Shown: positions 8,161-15,881 of the stretch, piece by piece
How the letters are laid out: every line of letters begins with the position of its first letter
Position numbering within the stretch: position 1 is the stretch's first letter
Source of the DNA: Flavobacterium gelidicaeli
Lineage (GTDB): Bacteria > Bacteroidota > Bacteroidia > Flavobacteriales > Flavobacteriaceae
Direction of reading: 5' to 3'
Assembly: GCF_013294005.1 (NCBI RefSeq)
Contig: NZ_JABSNK010000001.1
Span: 434,001-498,000, forward strand
DNA: 64,000 nucleotides
Position numbers and translations under genes: made by a program
The notes under the pieces: model-generated
What the model saw: the letters and a program-made list of their open reading frames with translations, nothing else
The model's database searches: none
What the model was told of the DNA's origin: nothing

Positions 8161-8679
8161 ATGAAAAAAATTATCTTAAGTATGTCTGTTGTAGCTTTAA
8201 TTTTTGCTACCTCATGTAAAAAAGAAACAACAACAGAAATTACGCCAACATCAACTACTGAAACAACAACAATATCTACTGATGTTACAGCATTGCAAAC
8301 AGCTTACGATGACGCTGTTTTAAAACTAGAGGAAGCAAAAAAAAGCGGAGATGCTGAGGCTGAAAAGATAGCACAAGAAGCAGTTGACAATGCAAAATCT
8401 TCTTGGGAAACTGCTAAAAGCAAAGCTACTGAAATGGGCACTGACATGAAGGAAAATCTTGATGAAACAGGAGCCAAAATAGAAGGCGCTGCTAACAAAG
8501 TTAATGAAGATGCAAAAGAATCTGTTACCGAAGCTAAAGCAGCAATCAATAAAGCAAAAGACAATACTGTAGAAGCAGCTACAAAAGCTAAAGCAGATGC
8601 CGAAGCGGCTGCAGCAAAAGCAAAAGAAGATGCTAAAAAAGGGTATAACAATTCTCTTGAAAAAATGAAAGTTAAATAA
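8161..8679 (+). CDS. Lipoprotein with Ala/Lys/Glu-rich helical repeats
   Basis: A 172-residue protein. The N-terminus is a lipoprotein signal ending in ATSC (cysteine about residue 19). A Thr/Glu-rich linker follows, then about 120 residues dominated by Ala, Lys, Glu and Asp in repeating units such as AKAxAEAAAAKAKEDA, resembling amphipathic LEA-like or apolipoprotein-like helices. No catalytic motif is present. It may be a stress or envelope-stabilising lipoprotein, but that is a guess from composition. It has its own terminator. Confidence 0.7.
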   Translation: MKKIILSMSVVALIFATSCKKETTTEITPTSTTETTTISTDVTALQTAYDDAVLKLEEAKKSGDAEAEKIAQEAVDNAKSSWETAKSKATEMGTDMKENLDETGAKIEGAANKVNEDAKESVTEAKAAINKAKDNTVEAATKAKADAEAAAAKAKEDAKKGYNNSLEKMKVK

Positions 8680-8700
8680 TTTAGCTTTTAATTTATATTA

Positions 8701-8742
8701 AAACCTTGCTACGAGAACTACGTTCAACTAGCAAGGTTTTTT
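8701..8742 (+). terminator. Terminator after the helical lipoprotein gene
   Basis: AAACCTTGCTA pairs with TAGCAAGGTTT and is followed by TTTTTT. Confidence 0.85.
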
Positions 8743-8788
8743 GAATTTAAAAAACATTAAGAAACCAATCAATTTAAAAAAAAATAGT

Positions 8789-8802
8789 AGTACATTTGTA
8801 CT
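8789..8802. promoter_or_regulatory. Palindromic operator overlapping the Rrf2 gene promoter
   Basis: AGTACA-TT-TGTACT is a perfect palindrome with 6-base arms. The -7 box TACATTTG (8791-8798) lies inside it, so a protein bound here would block transcription. The gene that follows encodes an Rrf2 regulator, making autorepression likely. This is inferred from position and symmetry. Confidence 0.6.
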
Positions 8803-8827
8803 GTAATAAAAATTAATACAGAATAAA

Positions 8828-9238
8828 ATGGTTAAGTCAAAATTTTCTATAGCTTTACATATCATGACCATTCTAGCTCATAATAAGGATGAATGGCATA
8901 CTTCTGCATTTATTGCTGGGAGTTTGAATATCAATGCAGTATTAGTTAGAAATGAAATTAAAACATTAAAAACTGGCGGACTTATCGAAAGCAAAGAAGG
9001 TAAAAATGGGGGTGTTCGTTTAGCACAAGACGCAAATAAAATTCTCCTATCTACAATTTTTAAAATAGCAAAAGGGGACAATCATGTCCTAGGATTTTGC
9101 AGTAATACGCCAAATCCCAACTGCCCAATTGGTAGACAAATTCAAAGCAAATTAGACAATATCTTTATTAGTGTTGATGATGCTATTATCGAATCACTAA
9201 ACAAGCAAACATTAGAATCTTTCAAAAATCAATTTTAG
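8828..9238 (+). CDS. Rrf2 family transcriptional regulator
   Basis: A 136-residue winged-helix protein. Residues 5-65 are typical of Rrf2 (SKFSIALHIMTILA at the start, then the recognition helix and the SKEGKNGGVRLA wing). A C-x7-C pair (CSNTPNPNC) lies where IscR has its iron-sulphur cysteines, but the three-cysteine pattern is incomplete, so it is closer to the YwnA type. It is followed by an NAD(P)-binding protein gene, as YwnA is by YwnB in Bacillus. A palindrome in its own promoter suggests autorepression with redox or electrophile release. Confidence 0.87.
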   Translation: MVKSKFSIALHIMTILAHNKDEWHTSAFIAGSLNINAVLVRNEIKTLKTGGLIESKEGKNGGVRLAQDANKILLSTIFKIAKGDNHVLGFCSNTPNPNCPIGRQIQSKLDNIFISVDDAIIESLNKQTLESFKNQF

Positions 9239-9298
9239 CTTTTTTTTAAAAACAACTGTCATAAAAATTATTACAAATAATAATTAAAAACAAAAAAA

Positions 9299-9931
9299 AT
9301 GAAAATTTCAATTTTAGGAGCTGGTGGAAACATCGGACAAAGAATCACAAAAGAGGCTGCTTTACGCAAACACGATTTGCATTTAATCACTTCAAAACCA
9401 ATATCTTTTTTTGAGCTAGAGAATACACCAACTACTGTTGTAGATATTTTTGACACCGAAGCTTTGGCAAATGCCCTAAAAGATAGTGATCTAGTTATTA
9501 GTGCCTACGCACCACCTTTAGATAATCCAGCTAAACTTTCTACTGCGAGCGAATCAATTTTGGGAGCTGTTAAAAAAAATGCACAACGTCTAATAGTTGT
9601 TGGCGGAGCAGGTAGTTTATTGATTGGAAAAAATGAACTATTAGTAGATTCTCCAAATTTTCCAGAAGCATACAAAGGCGTTGCACTAGCACATAAAGAT
9701 GCCTTACATAATATTTACCGCAAATCAGAAGGAGTAAATTGGACCAATGTATCTCCAGCTGCATACATTTTTGAAGGTGAAAAAACAGGTCAATTCCGTA
9801 TAGGAAAAGATAATTTAATTGCCAATGAAAAAGGAGAAAGTTCTATTTCTATGGAAGATTTTGCGGTGGCAATTCTTGATGAAGTTGACAATAAACAATT
9901 TTCTAATCAACGATTTACTGTTGGGTATTAA
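9299..9931 (+). CDS. NAD(P)H-binding, NmrA-like oxidoreductase
   Basis: A 210-residue single-domain Rossmann protein. The nucleotide loop is GAGGNIGQRI at residues 7-16. The segment VVGGAGSLL (about 100-108) is typical of the YwnB/NmrA-like atypical short-chain family that binds NAD(P)H, some members of which act as redox sensors and others as reductases. It lacks the classical Y-x-x-x-K catalytic pair. It lies 60 bases after the Rrf2 gene, and is likely controlled by it. The substrate is unknown. Confidence 0.82.
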   Translation: MKISILGAGGNIGQRITKEAALRKHDLHLITSKPISFFELENTPTTVVDIFDTEALANALKDSDLVISAYAPPLDNPAKLSTASESILGAVKKNAQRLIVVGGAGSLLIGKNELLVDSPNFPEAYKGVALAHKDALHNIYRKSEGVNWTNVSPAAYIFEGEKTGQFRIGKDNLIANEKGESSISMEDFAVAILDEVDNKQFSNQRFTVGY

Positions 9932-9940
9932 TCTAAAATA

Positions 9941-9970
9941 AAAAACCCAATCTTTTCAGATTGGGTTTTT
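9941..9970. terminator. Bidirectional terminator
   Basis: AAAAACCCAATC pairs with GATTGGGTTTTT. Runs of A and T on both sides allow it to end both the oxidoreductase transcript and the convergent rplU-rpmA transcript. Confidence 0.88.
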
Positions 9971-9990
9971 AAATAAATTGAGTAAATCAA

Positions 9991-10257
9991 TTATGCTTCA
10001 ACTTCAAATGGAAGTATAGAAACGTAAGATTTGTTATCTCTTTTCTTTTGGAAGTGTACAACTCCATCTACTCTTGCGTGTAGTGTGTGATCTTTACTGA
10101 TGTAAACATTTGCACCTGGATTGTGTTTTGAACCTCTTTGTCTTACGATGATGTTCCCTGCAATAGCAGCTTGTCCACCAAAAATCTTAACACCTAAACG
10201 TTTTGATTCTGATTCTCTACCATTCTTCGAACTACCGACACCTTTCTTGTGAGCCAT
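9991..10257 (-). CDS. rpmA: 50S ribosomal protein L27
   Basis: An 88-residue protein beginning [20 protein letters not shown], the diagnostic L27 N-terminus that reaches the peptidyl-transferase centre. There is no cleavable N-terminal extension of the kind seen in Firmicutes. It lies 24 bases downstream of rplU, the universal gene order. Confidence 0.98.
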   Translation of the reverse strand: MAHKKGVGSSKNGRESESKRLGVKIFGGQAAIAGNIIVRQRGSKHNPGANVYISKDHTLHARVDGVVHFQKKRDNKSYVSILPFEVEA

Positions 10258-10281
10258 GACGTATTAGTTTTAATATTGTTA

Positions 10282-10719
10282 TTATTCTTTAGTATCGTCC
10301 TTTTTAGCAACTTTTGCTTTTGGAGCTTTTTTTACTTTAGGAGCTTCTGCTTCTTCTGTAGTTGCTTCAGCTGCTGCTTTTTTAGGAGCTGCTTTTTTAG
10401 GAGCACCTGCTGCAGTAATACCTTCAATTACAATTTGAGTAAGATACTGTCTGTGACCGTTTCTCTTTTTGTATCCTTTTCTTCTTTTCTTCTTGAAAAC
10501 GATAACTTTATCTCCTTTTAAGTGTTGTAACACTTTAGCTTCTACTGAAGCACCTTCTATAGCTGGGGCGCCTAAAGTGATTGTTCCATTGTCATCTAAT
10601 AAAAGAACTTTGTCAAAAGAAATTTTTGAACCTTCTTCACTAGCTAAACGGTGAACATAAACCTTTAAGTCTTTGCTTACTTTAAATTGTTGCCCTGCTA
10701 TCTCTACGATTGCATACAT
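10282..10719 (-). CDS. rplU: 50S ribosomal protein L21 with C-terminal tail
   Basis: A 145-residue protein. Residues 1 to about 103 are a normal L21 (MYAIVEIAGQQFKV start, KKRRKGYKKRNGHRQ rRNA-binding region). A tail of about 40 residues follows, made almost only of Ala, Lys, Glu and Pro, with repeats of the APKKA type. Such tails occur in related Bacteroidota and are probably disordered. First gene of the rplU-rpmA operon. Confidence 0.97.
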   Translation of the reverse strand: MYAIVEIAGQQFKVSKDLKVYVHRLASEEGSKISFDKVLLLDDNGTITLGAPAIEGASVEAKVLQHLKGDKVIVFKKKRRKGYKKRNGHRQYLTQIVIEGITAAGAPKKAAPKKAAAEATTEEAEAPKVKKAPKAKVAKKDDTKE

Positions 10720-10749
10720 ATCAAATTGATTTATTGATTTTTAAGGTTG

Positions 10750-10757
10750 CAAATATA
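10750..10757 (-). promoter_or_regulatory. Promoter box for rplU-rpmA
   Basis: On the minus strand this reads TATATTTG, the TAnnTTTG consensus, with a TTG about 19 bases upstream. It lies 31 bases before the rplU ATG. Confidence 0.6.
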
Positions 10758-10966
10758 CGTTTTAATTTTTATTGTGCAATCCCTTTATCAAAAAAAATAT
10801 TTCATTTACTTAATCGCCTATTTTCAATACTTTACAAAAATTAAAACAACATCCTTTTGCTAAAAAAAGAAACAAAACGAGATAGCTGATTAAAAAGCGG
10901 TATTTTTGAAGTGACAATTATTTCTCTTGTAATGCTTTTGCAAAATACAACATTTTATTAATCTTT

Positions 10967-12292
10967 ATGAAAAAAACGATAATGGTATTAAGTACTGCCC
11001 TTATGCTTGGTGGAGTAGCAAATGCTCAAAAAATAGCTTTTGAAGAATATGATTTAGACAACGGATTGCACGTTATCTTACACCACGACCCATCTGCACC
11101 TGTTGTACTTACCTCTGTAATGTACCACGTAGGTTCAAAAGATGAAAACCCTAATAAAACTGGTTTTGCACATTTTTTTGAACATCTTTTATTTGAAGGA
11201 ACAGCAAATATAAAACGTGGAGAATGGTTTAAAATAGTATCATCAAATGGGGGAACTAACAACGCTAACACCTCTGATGACCGAACTTATTACTATGAAA
11301 TTTTCCCTTCGAATAACTTAGAATTAGCCCTTTGGATGGAATCCGAAAGACTAATGCATCCCGTAATTAACCAGATTGGTGTTGATACTCAAAACGGAGT
11401 GATTAAAGAAGAAAAAGCTTCCCGTTACGACAACCGCCCTTACGGTAAAATAATAAATGAAGTTAAAAAAAACCTATTTATCAATCATCCTTATCGATGG
11501 TCTACGATAGGATCAATGGAACAATTAGACACAGCAACTTTAGAAGATTTTCAGGCTTTTAATAAAAAATTCTACTCCCCTAACAATGCAGTTCTTGTAA
11601 TCGCTGGTGATTTTGACAAGAAAAACGCTAAGGAATGGATTCAAAAATACTTTGGAAGCATCCAAAAAGGAGAAAAAATAAAAAAAGAAATATTTATTGA
11701 AGAACCAATTACCAAAACCATAAGAGCGACCTACCAAGATCCAAACATCCAAATACCAATGGTGATTGCCTCTTATAGAACTCCGTCTATGAAAACGAGA
11801 GACGCTCGCGTTCTAAATTTGATTTCTTCTTATTTAAGTGATGGAAAAAGCTCTAAATTATACAAGAAAATTGTAGATGAGAAAAAAATAGCATTACAAA
11901 TAGGTGCTGTGGGCTTTAGCCAAGAAGACTACGGAATGTACATTCTTTACGGCTTACCTATGGGAACACATACGGCTACTGAATTACTACAAGAAATAGA
12001 CGAAGAGATTGTAAAAATACAAACCGATTTAATTTCGGAGCGTGATTATCAAAAATTACAAAATCAGTTTGAAAATCAGTACATCAACAACAATTCAAAC
12101 GTAGAAGGTGTTGCCGAAAACTTAGCGAAATATTACTTATTATATGGCGATATCAACCTTATTAATAGCGAAATAGAAACCTATCAATCCATCACAAGAG
12201 AGGAGATTAGAGCTGTCGCTAAAAAATACCTGAACCCCAACCAGCGTTTAATCCTAGATTATATTCCCGCTACCGATAAGACTCAGAAATAA
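10967..12292 (+). CDS. M16 zinc peptidase, catalytic subunit
   Basis: A 441-residue insulinase-family protein with a signal peptide (MKKTIMVLSTALMLGGVANAQ). The inverted zinc motif H-F-F-E-H is at residues 69-73, and the third ligand Glu is about residue 149 in GVIKEEKASR. The C-terminal M16 half-domain is present. It is exported, so it probably degrades peptides in the periplasm. The next gene, 12 bases later, encodes a second M16 protein without the zinc motif, so the two likely form a heterodimer like mitochondrial processing peptidase. Confidence 0.93.
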   Translation: MKKTIMVLSTALMLGGVANAQKIAFEEYDLDNGLHVILHHDPSAPVVLTSVMYHVGSKDENPNKTGFAHFFEHLLFEGTANIKRGEWFKIVSSNGGTNNANTSDDRTYYYEIFPSNNLELALWMESERLMHPVINQIGVDTQNGVIKEEKASRYDNRPYGKIINEVKKNLFINHPYRWSTIGSMEQLDTATLEDFQAFNKKFYSPNNAVLVIAGDFDKKNAKEWIQKYFGSIQKGEKIKKEIFIEEPITKTIRATYQDPNIQIPMVIASYRTPSMKTRDARVLNLISSYLSDGKSSKLYKKIVDEKKIALQIGAVGFSQEDYGMYILYGLPMGTHTATELLQEIDEEIVKIQTDLISERDYQKLQNQFENQYINNNSNVEGVAENLAKYYLLYGDINLINSEIETYQSITREEIRAVAKKYLNPNQRLILDYIPATDKTQK

Positions 12293-12304
12293 GCTTCCCT
12301 TATC

Positions 12305-13720
12305 ATGAAAAAAACAACTATTCTATTCATCCTATTATCAGTAACAGGAATCATGCAAGCACAAGATCGCCCACAACCAAAAGCCGGAAAAGCCCCCGTT
12401 GTAAACATAAACAAACCACAATCTTTCACTTTAGACAACGGACTAAAAGTGATGATTGTAGAAAACCACAAACTTCCTAAAGTAACTTTTAATTTAACGA
12501 TTGATAACCCACTCTTTGCAGAAGGAAGTAAAAAAGGAGTTGACCTACTGTGCAGTAATTTAATAGGAAACGGCAACATCAGGATTAAAAAAGATGCTTT
12601 TAATGACGAAGTAGATTTCCTAGGCGCAAACATGGGATTTAGTTCTCATGGCGCTTATGCAAGCTCACTCTCTAAATATGCAGCACGTATTTTAGAACTA
12701 ATGACTTACGGCGCACTGTATCCTAGTTTCACTCAAGAGGAATTCGATAAAGAAAAAGCAAAATTACTCGAAGGTATCAAATCCCAAGAAAAAAGTGTTT
12801 CCGCAATTGCTGACAGGGTTACTGATGCTTTAGCTTACGGAACAAGTCATCCTTCCGGAGAATATACTACTGAGCAAACAATTAACAACATTACTCTTGA
12901 AGATGTAAAAGCAAATTACAACAGTTACTTTGCTCCTGACCATGCCTATCTTGTTGTGATTGGTGATGTAAAATTCAAGGAAATAAAGCCTATAATTGAA
13001 AACTATTTTAGCTCTTGGAAAAAGAAAAACACGAAATATACAAATTACATTGCTGCTAAAAATGTTCCTTTTACTCAAATTAATTTTATTGACGTTCCAA
13101 GCGCATCACAATCAGAAATTGCACTTGTGAATACGATTGATTTAAAAATGAGCGACAAAGATTTCTTTCCAGCTGTTATTGCAACCTATATTTTAGGTGG
13201 CGGCTTCAACAGTTACTTGAATATGAACTTAAGAGAAGAACACGGCTGGACTTACGGAGCAAATGCTTTGGTTGGAGCAGGGAAATACACTTCTAAGCTC
13301 AAGTCGGCTTCATCAGTAAGAACAGTAGCCACAGATAGCGCTGTAGTCGAATTTATAAAAGAAATCAAACGCATTAGAACCGAAAAAGTTTCTGAAGAAC
13401 TATTACAAGAGGTAAAAGCAGGATACATTGGCCGCTTTGTTATGAAGGTCGAAAAACCAGAATCGGTTGCTCGTTACGCACTCAATATAGAAACCGAAGA
13501 CTTACCTAGAGATTTTTATGAAAACTACATCAAAATCATCAATGCAGTAACTGCAGATGACGTGATGAAAGCTGCAAACAAATATTTCTTAATAGACAAT
13601 ACGCGAATAATTGTTACTGGAAAAGGATCCGAAGTCATTTCTGGCTTAGAAAAACTAAATATCCCGATGTTTTACTTTGATAAATACAGTAACCCAATTG
13701 AGAAACCAAAATACGATTAG
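12305..13720 (+). CDS. M16 family protein, non-catalytic subunit
   Basis: A 471-residue protein with a signal peptide (ends about residue 19, MQAQ). The M16 fold is clear (FTLDNGLKVMIVENHKLPKV near residue 45; GGGFNSYLNMNLREEHGWTYGA in the C-terminal half, the R/Y substrate-binding segment). The position of H-x-x-E-H is occupied by DLLCSNLIGNG, so it cannot bind zinc. This is the usual inactive partner of the peptidase encoded just upstream, contributing to substrate binding. Confidence 0.92.
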   Translation: MKKTTILFILLSVTGIMQAQDRPQPKAGKAPVVNINKPQSFTLDNGLKVMIVENHKLPKVTFNLTIDNPLFAEGSKKGVDLLCSNLIGNGNIRIKKDAFNDEVDFLGANMGFSSHGAYASSLSKYAARILELMTYGALYPSFTQEEFDKEKAKLLEGIKSQEKSVSAIADRVTDALAYGTSHPSGEYTTEQTINNITLEDVKANYNSYFAPDHAYLVVIGDVKFKEIKPIIENYFSSWKKKNTKYTNYIAAKNVPFTQINFIDVPSASQSEIALVNTIDLKMSDKDFFPAVIATYILGGGFNSYLNMNLREEHGWTYGANALVGAGKYTSKLKSASSVRTVATDSAVVEFIKEIKRIRTEKVSEELLQEVKAGYIGRFVMKVEKPESVARYALNIETEDLPRDFYENYIKIINAVTADDVMKAANKYFLIDNTRIIVTGKGSEVISGLEKLNIPMFYFDKYSNPIEKPKYD

Positions 13721-13742
13721 TTACAAATACTATTAAAGCTTT

Positions 13743-13780
13743 AAAAGGGCAGTTAGAAAAATTTCTAACTGCCCTTTTTT
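13743..13780. terminator. Bidirectional terminator
   Basis: AAAAGGGCAGTTAGAAA pairs with TTTCTAACTGCCCTTTT, flanked by A and T runs. It ends the M16 operon and the convergent EamA gene. Confidence 0.9.
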
Positions 13781-14646
13781 TATTTTTTAGCAGATAAATA
13801 AACCCCTATCAATATTATAAAAGCACCACCAAATTGTACTGCGGTCAATACTTCATTATCTAATAACCCCCAGAAGAAAGCTACTACGGGAATTAAATAA
13901 GTTACTGACGTAGCAAAAACAGGAGAGGAAATTTGAATTAATTTAAAGAACAATATATTAGCGATACCGGTTCCTACCACACCTAAAACCATGATAAACA
14001 ATACAGAATGCTGCACTTTGGCTACAGCCATAACATCATAAAACCCTGTAGCAAACAAAATAGCCAAAGCTGGAACTATTAAAATCAAGAAATTTCCAGT
14101 TGTAATACTCAACGGACTTAAATCAGACAAGTATCGCTTAATTAAATTCACATTTACAGCATAACAAATTGAAGCAATTACCACTAGAATAGCATAAAAG
14201 TAATTTTGATCAGGATGATTCATCGCACCATTAAATACTAAAAGCAAACTCCCAACTAAACCAATAAGAACACCCCAAACTTGTCGTTTTTGAAAACTAA
14301 TTCCAAATAACAACGCACCTAATATTAACGTACTCAAAGGCGTTAAAGAATTAAGAATTGCGGTAACAGCACTATCTAATTCGGTTTCAGCAATAGCAAA
14401 AAGAAAAGCAGGAACAAAAGTACCAAACACAGATGTCAAGGCAATAAATTTCCATTTCTCTTTTGGGATTTTTGACAAACTTTTAAAACCAATTAATAAT
14501 AAAAAAATAGCTGCAAAAATTATTCGTAAAGACCCCACTTGAATCGCAGTCAAACCAATTAATCCTTTCTTGATTAATATAAAGGAACTTCCCCATACTA
14601 AAGAAAGCACTAATAAATAACCCCATTTTAATTGTTTCGATTCCAT
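13780..14646 (-). CDS. EamA/DMT family transporter
   Basis: A 288-residue inner-membrane protein with ten hydrophobic segments in two EamA repeats (about 8-137 and 150-286). The N-terminus WGYLLVLSLVWGSSFILIKKG and the second-repeat start are typical of the drug/metabolite exporter superfamily. Members export amino acids or metabolites; the substrate cannot be read from the sequence. It is a single gene. Confidence 0.88.
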   Translation of the reverse strand: MESKQLKWGYLLVLSLVWGSSFILIKKGLIGLTAIQVGSLRIIFAAIFLLLIGFKSLSKIPKEKWKFIALTSVFGTFVPAFLFAIAETELDSAVTAILNSLTPLSTLILGALLFGISFQKRQVWGVLIGLVGSLLLVFNGAMNHPDQNYFYAILVVIASICYAVNVNLIKRYLSDLSPLSITTGNFLILIVPALAILFATGFYDVMAVAKVQHSVLFIMVLGVVGTGIANILFFKLIQISSPVFATSVTYLIPVVAFFWGLLDNEVLTAVQFGGAFIILIGVYLSAKK

Positions 14647-14756
14647 GATTTTAATTTTGCCCCAAAATTGTAATAATTTTATGGATTAGCCGTAGTTTTT
14701 TGACTAATTTTGTGTGTAAATATCATTTTTCGATCAATACTTAAAATCAAAATATA

Positions 14757-15137
14757 ATGAAAATCTCAAAATTAATTGCCGCAGTAGCTTTAGCTAGTCT
14801 CGTATTTGTAAGTTGCAAGAAAAACGCTGACGAAGCACCAACTGAAACTGCAAAAACAGAATCAACTGCTCCAAAAGTTAAAAAAGAAATCGCTGCCGAA
14901 AACGTTCAAACAGCAAGTTTTTCTATCGAAGGAATGACCTGCGAAGTTGGCTGTGCTAAAACAATTCAACAAGAATTAACTGATCTAGAAGGTGTACAAA
15001 CTGCCACAGTAGATTTTGACAAAAAACTAGCGACGGTAACTTTTGATAAAACAGTTCAAAATCCAGAAGCGCTTACTAAAGTAGTTCAAGCAACTGGAGA
15101 CGGAAAAACCTACACCGTTTCAAACATGAAATCGTAA
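14757..15137 (+). CDS. Lipoprotein with heavy-metal-associated domain
   Basis: A 126-residue protein: lipoprotein signal with cysteine at residue 20 (VFVSC), a Thr/Glu/Lys linker, then an HMA fold from about 54 to the end. The metal loop reads GMTCEVGC, so the two cysteines (62 and 66) are spaced C-x3-C rather than the canonical C-x2-C of copper chaperones. It is anchored outside the cytoplasm. No copper ATPase or regulator lies next to it. It may scavenge a metal in the periplasm; metal specificity is unknown. Confidence 0.82.
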   Translation: MKISKLIAAVALASLVFVSCKKNADEAPTETAKTESTAPKVKKEIAAENVQTASFSIEGMTCEVGCAKTIQQELTDLEGVQTATVDFDKKLATVTFDKTVQNPEALTKVVQATGDGKTYTVSNMKS

Positions 15138-15155
15138 TCAAAATAGTTTTTTCAC

Positions 15156-15189
15156 AAAAAAAGCATTCACTGTCGTGAATGCTTTTTTT
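15156..15189 (+). terminator. Terminator after the HMA lipoprotein gene
   Basis: AAAAAAGCATTCAC pairs with GTGAATGCTTTTTT, with a 4-base loop and a T run. Confidence 0.9.
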
Positions 15190-15293
15190 ATATAGTTCAG
15201 TCTCTAAAAATTAAAGTAGAATCGATAATCATTACTGCATCTAGAATACCTCGACCTAGAAATACTAGTGTATATTGTATTGTTTTTTGGGTA

Positions 15294-15881
15294 TTACTTC
15301 CATTTTAAGGTTTCCATCAACCTTTGCATATCGTTTTTTACATAACTAGCAGCTGGCATAATAGAGTCATAATTAGGTTTTGCATAAAAATAAACTGAAC
15401 CTGTAATGAAGTGTTTTATACTATCCGTGGCGTAAAACTGCGAATTAGTTGCCGCATTCCCATCCACTTGATAGAACATACCGTACACTTTTTTAGTAGC
15501 ATCTAAAAACGGTTGCTCTAAGATATCATCTGCTTTAATAACATGTTCATAAGTTAGCTTTTGAGCATCCTTTAGCAAAACATTAATATTATTATTTACT
15601 GGCTTATAAGTCAAATAAATAGTCGCTTTCATTTTAGGATACGTAATTGTAAAACCACAATCTTTCTCCCCTGTTATCACTGCATCAGCATTCATTTCGA
15701 AAGTAAACGGACAGTCATTTTCAAAATTTGCATATTTTGCTTCAGCATAATCCAATCGCAAATAACTTGATGGCTTCGGAAGTACATCATTTTTACAACT
15801 AGAAAAAAACAATACACTGAAAAACAGTATTGCAACAGCCAATAAACTACCCTTATTCTCCTTTTTAAAATTAACCATCAA
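15294..15881 (-). CDS. gldD: Gliding motility lipoprotein GldD
   Basis: A 195-residue lipoprotein with cysteine about residue 29 (FFSSC). The segment KPSSYLRLDYAEAKY just after it and the CPFTFEMN block match GldD, required for gliding and type IX secretion-dependent behaviour in Flavobacterium. It overlaps the end of gldE by 11 bases, or by 8 if the second Met is used, and the mutY-ssb-gldE-gldD order is the one known from this genus, which makes the assignment firm. Confidence 0.92.
   Translation of the reverse strand: MMVNFKKENKGSLLAVAILFFSVLFFSSCKNDVLPKPSSYLRLDYAEAKYANFENDCPFTFEMNADAVITGEKDCGFTITYPKMKATIYLTYKPVNNNINVLLKDAQKLTYEHVIKADDILEQPFLDATKKVYGMFYQVDGNAATNSQFYATDSIKHFITGSVYFYAKPNYDSIMPAASYVKNDMQRLMETLKWK

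Noticed and set aside
8304..8651. 115-codon ORF on the minus strand inside the helical lipoprotein gene
   Set aside because: It is an antisense shadow created by the Ala/Lys/Glu repeat codons; it has no start context, promoter or family likeness.
10249..10521. Plus-strand ORF rich in Phe, Cys and Ser
   Set aside because: It is the antisense of the Lys/Ala-rich tail of L21 and has the low-complexity composition expected from that.
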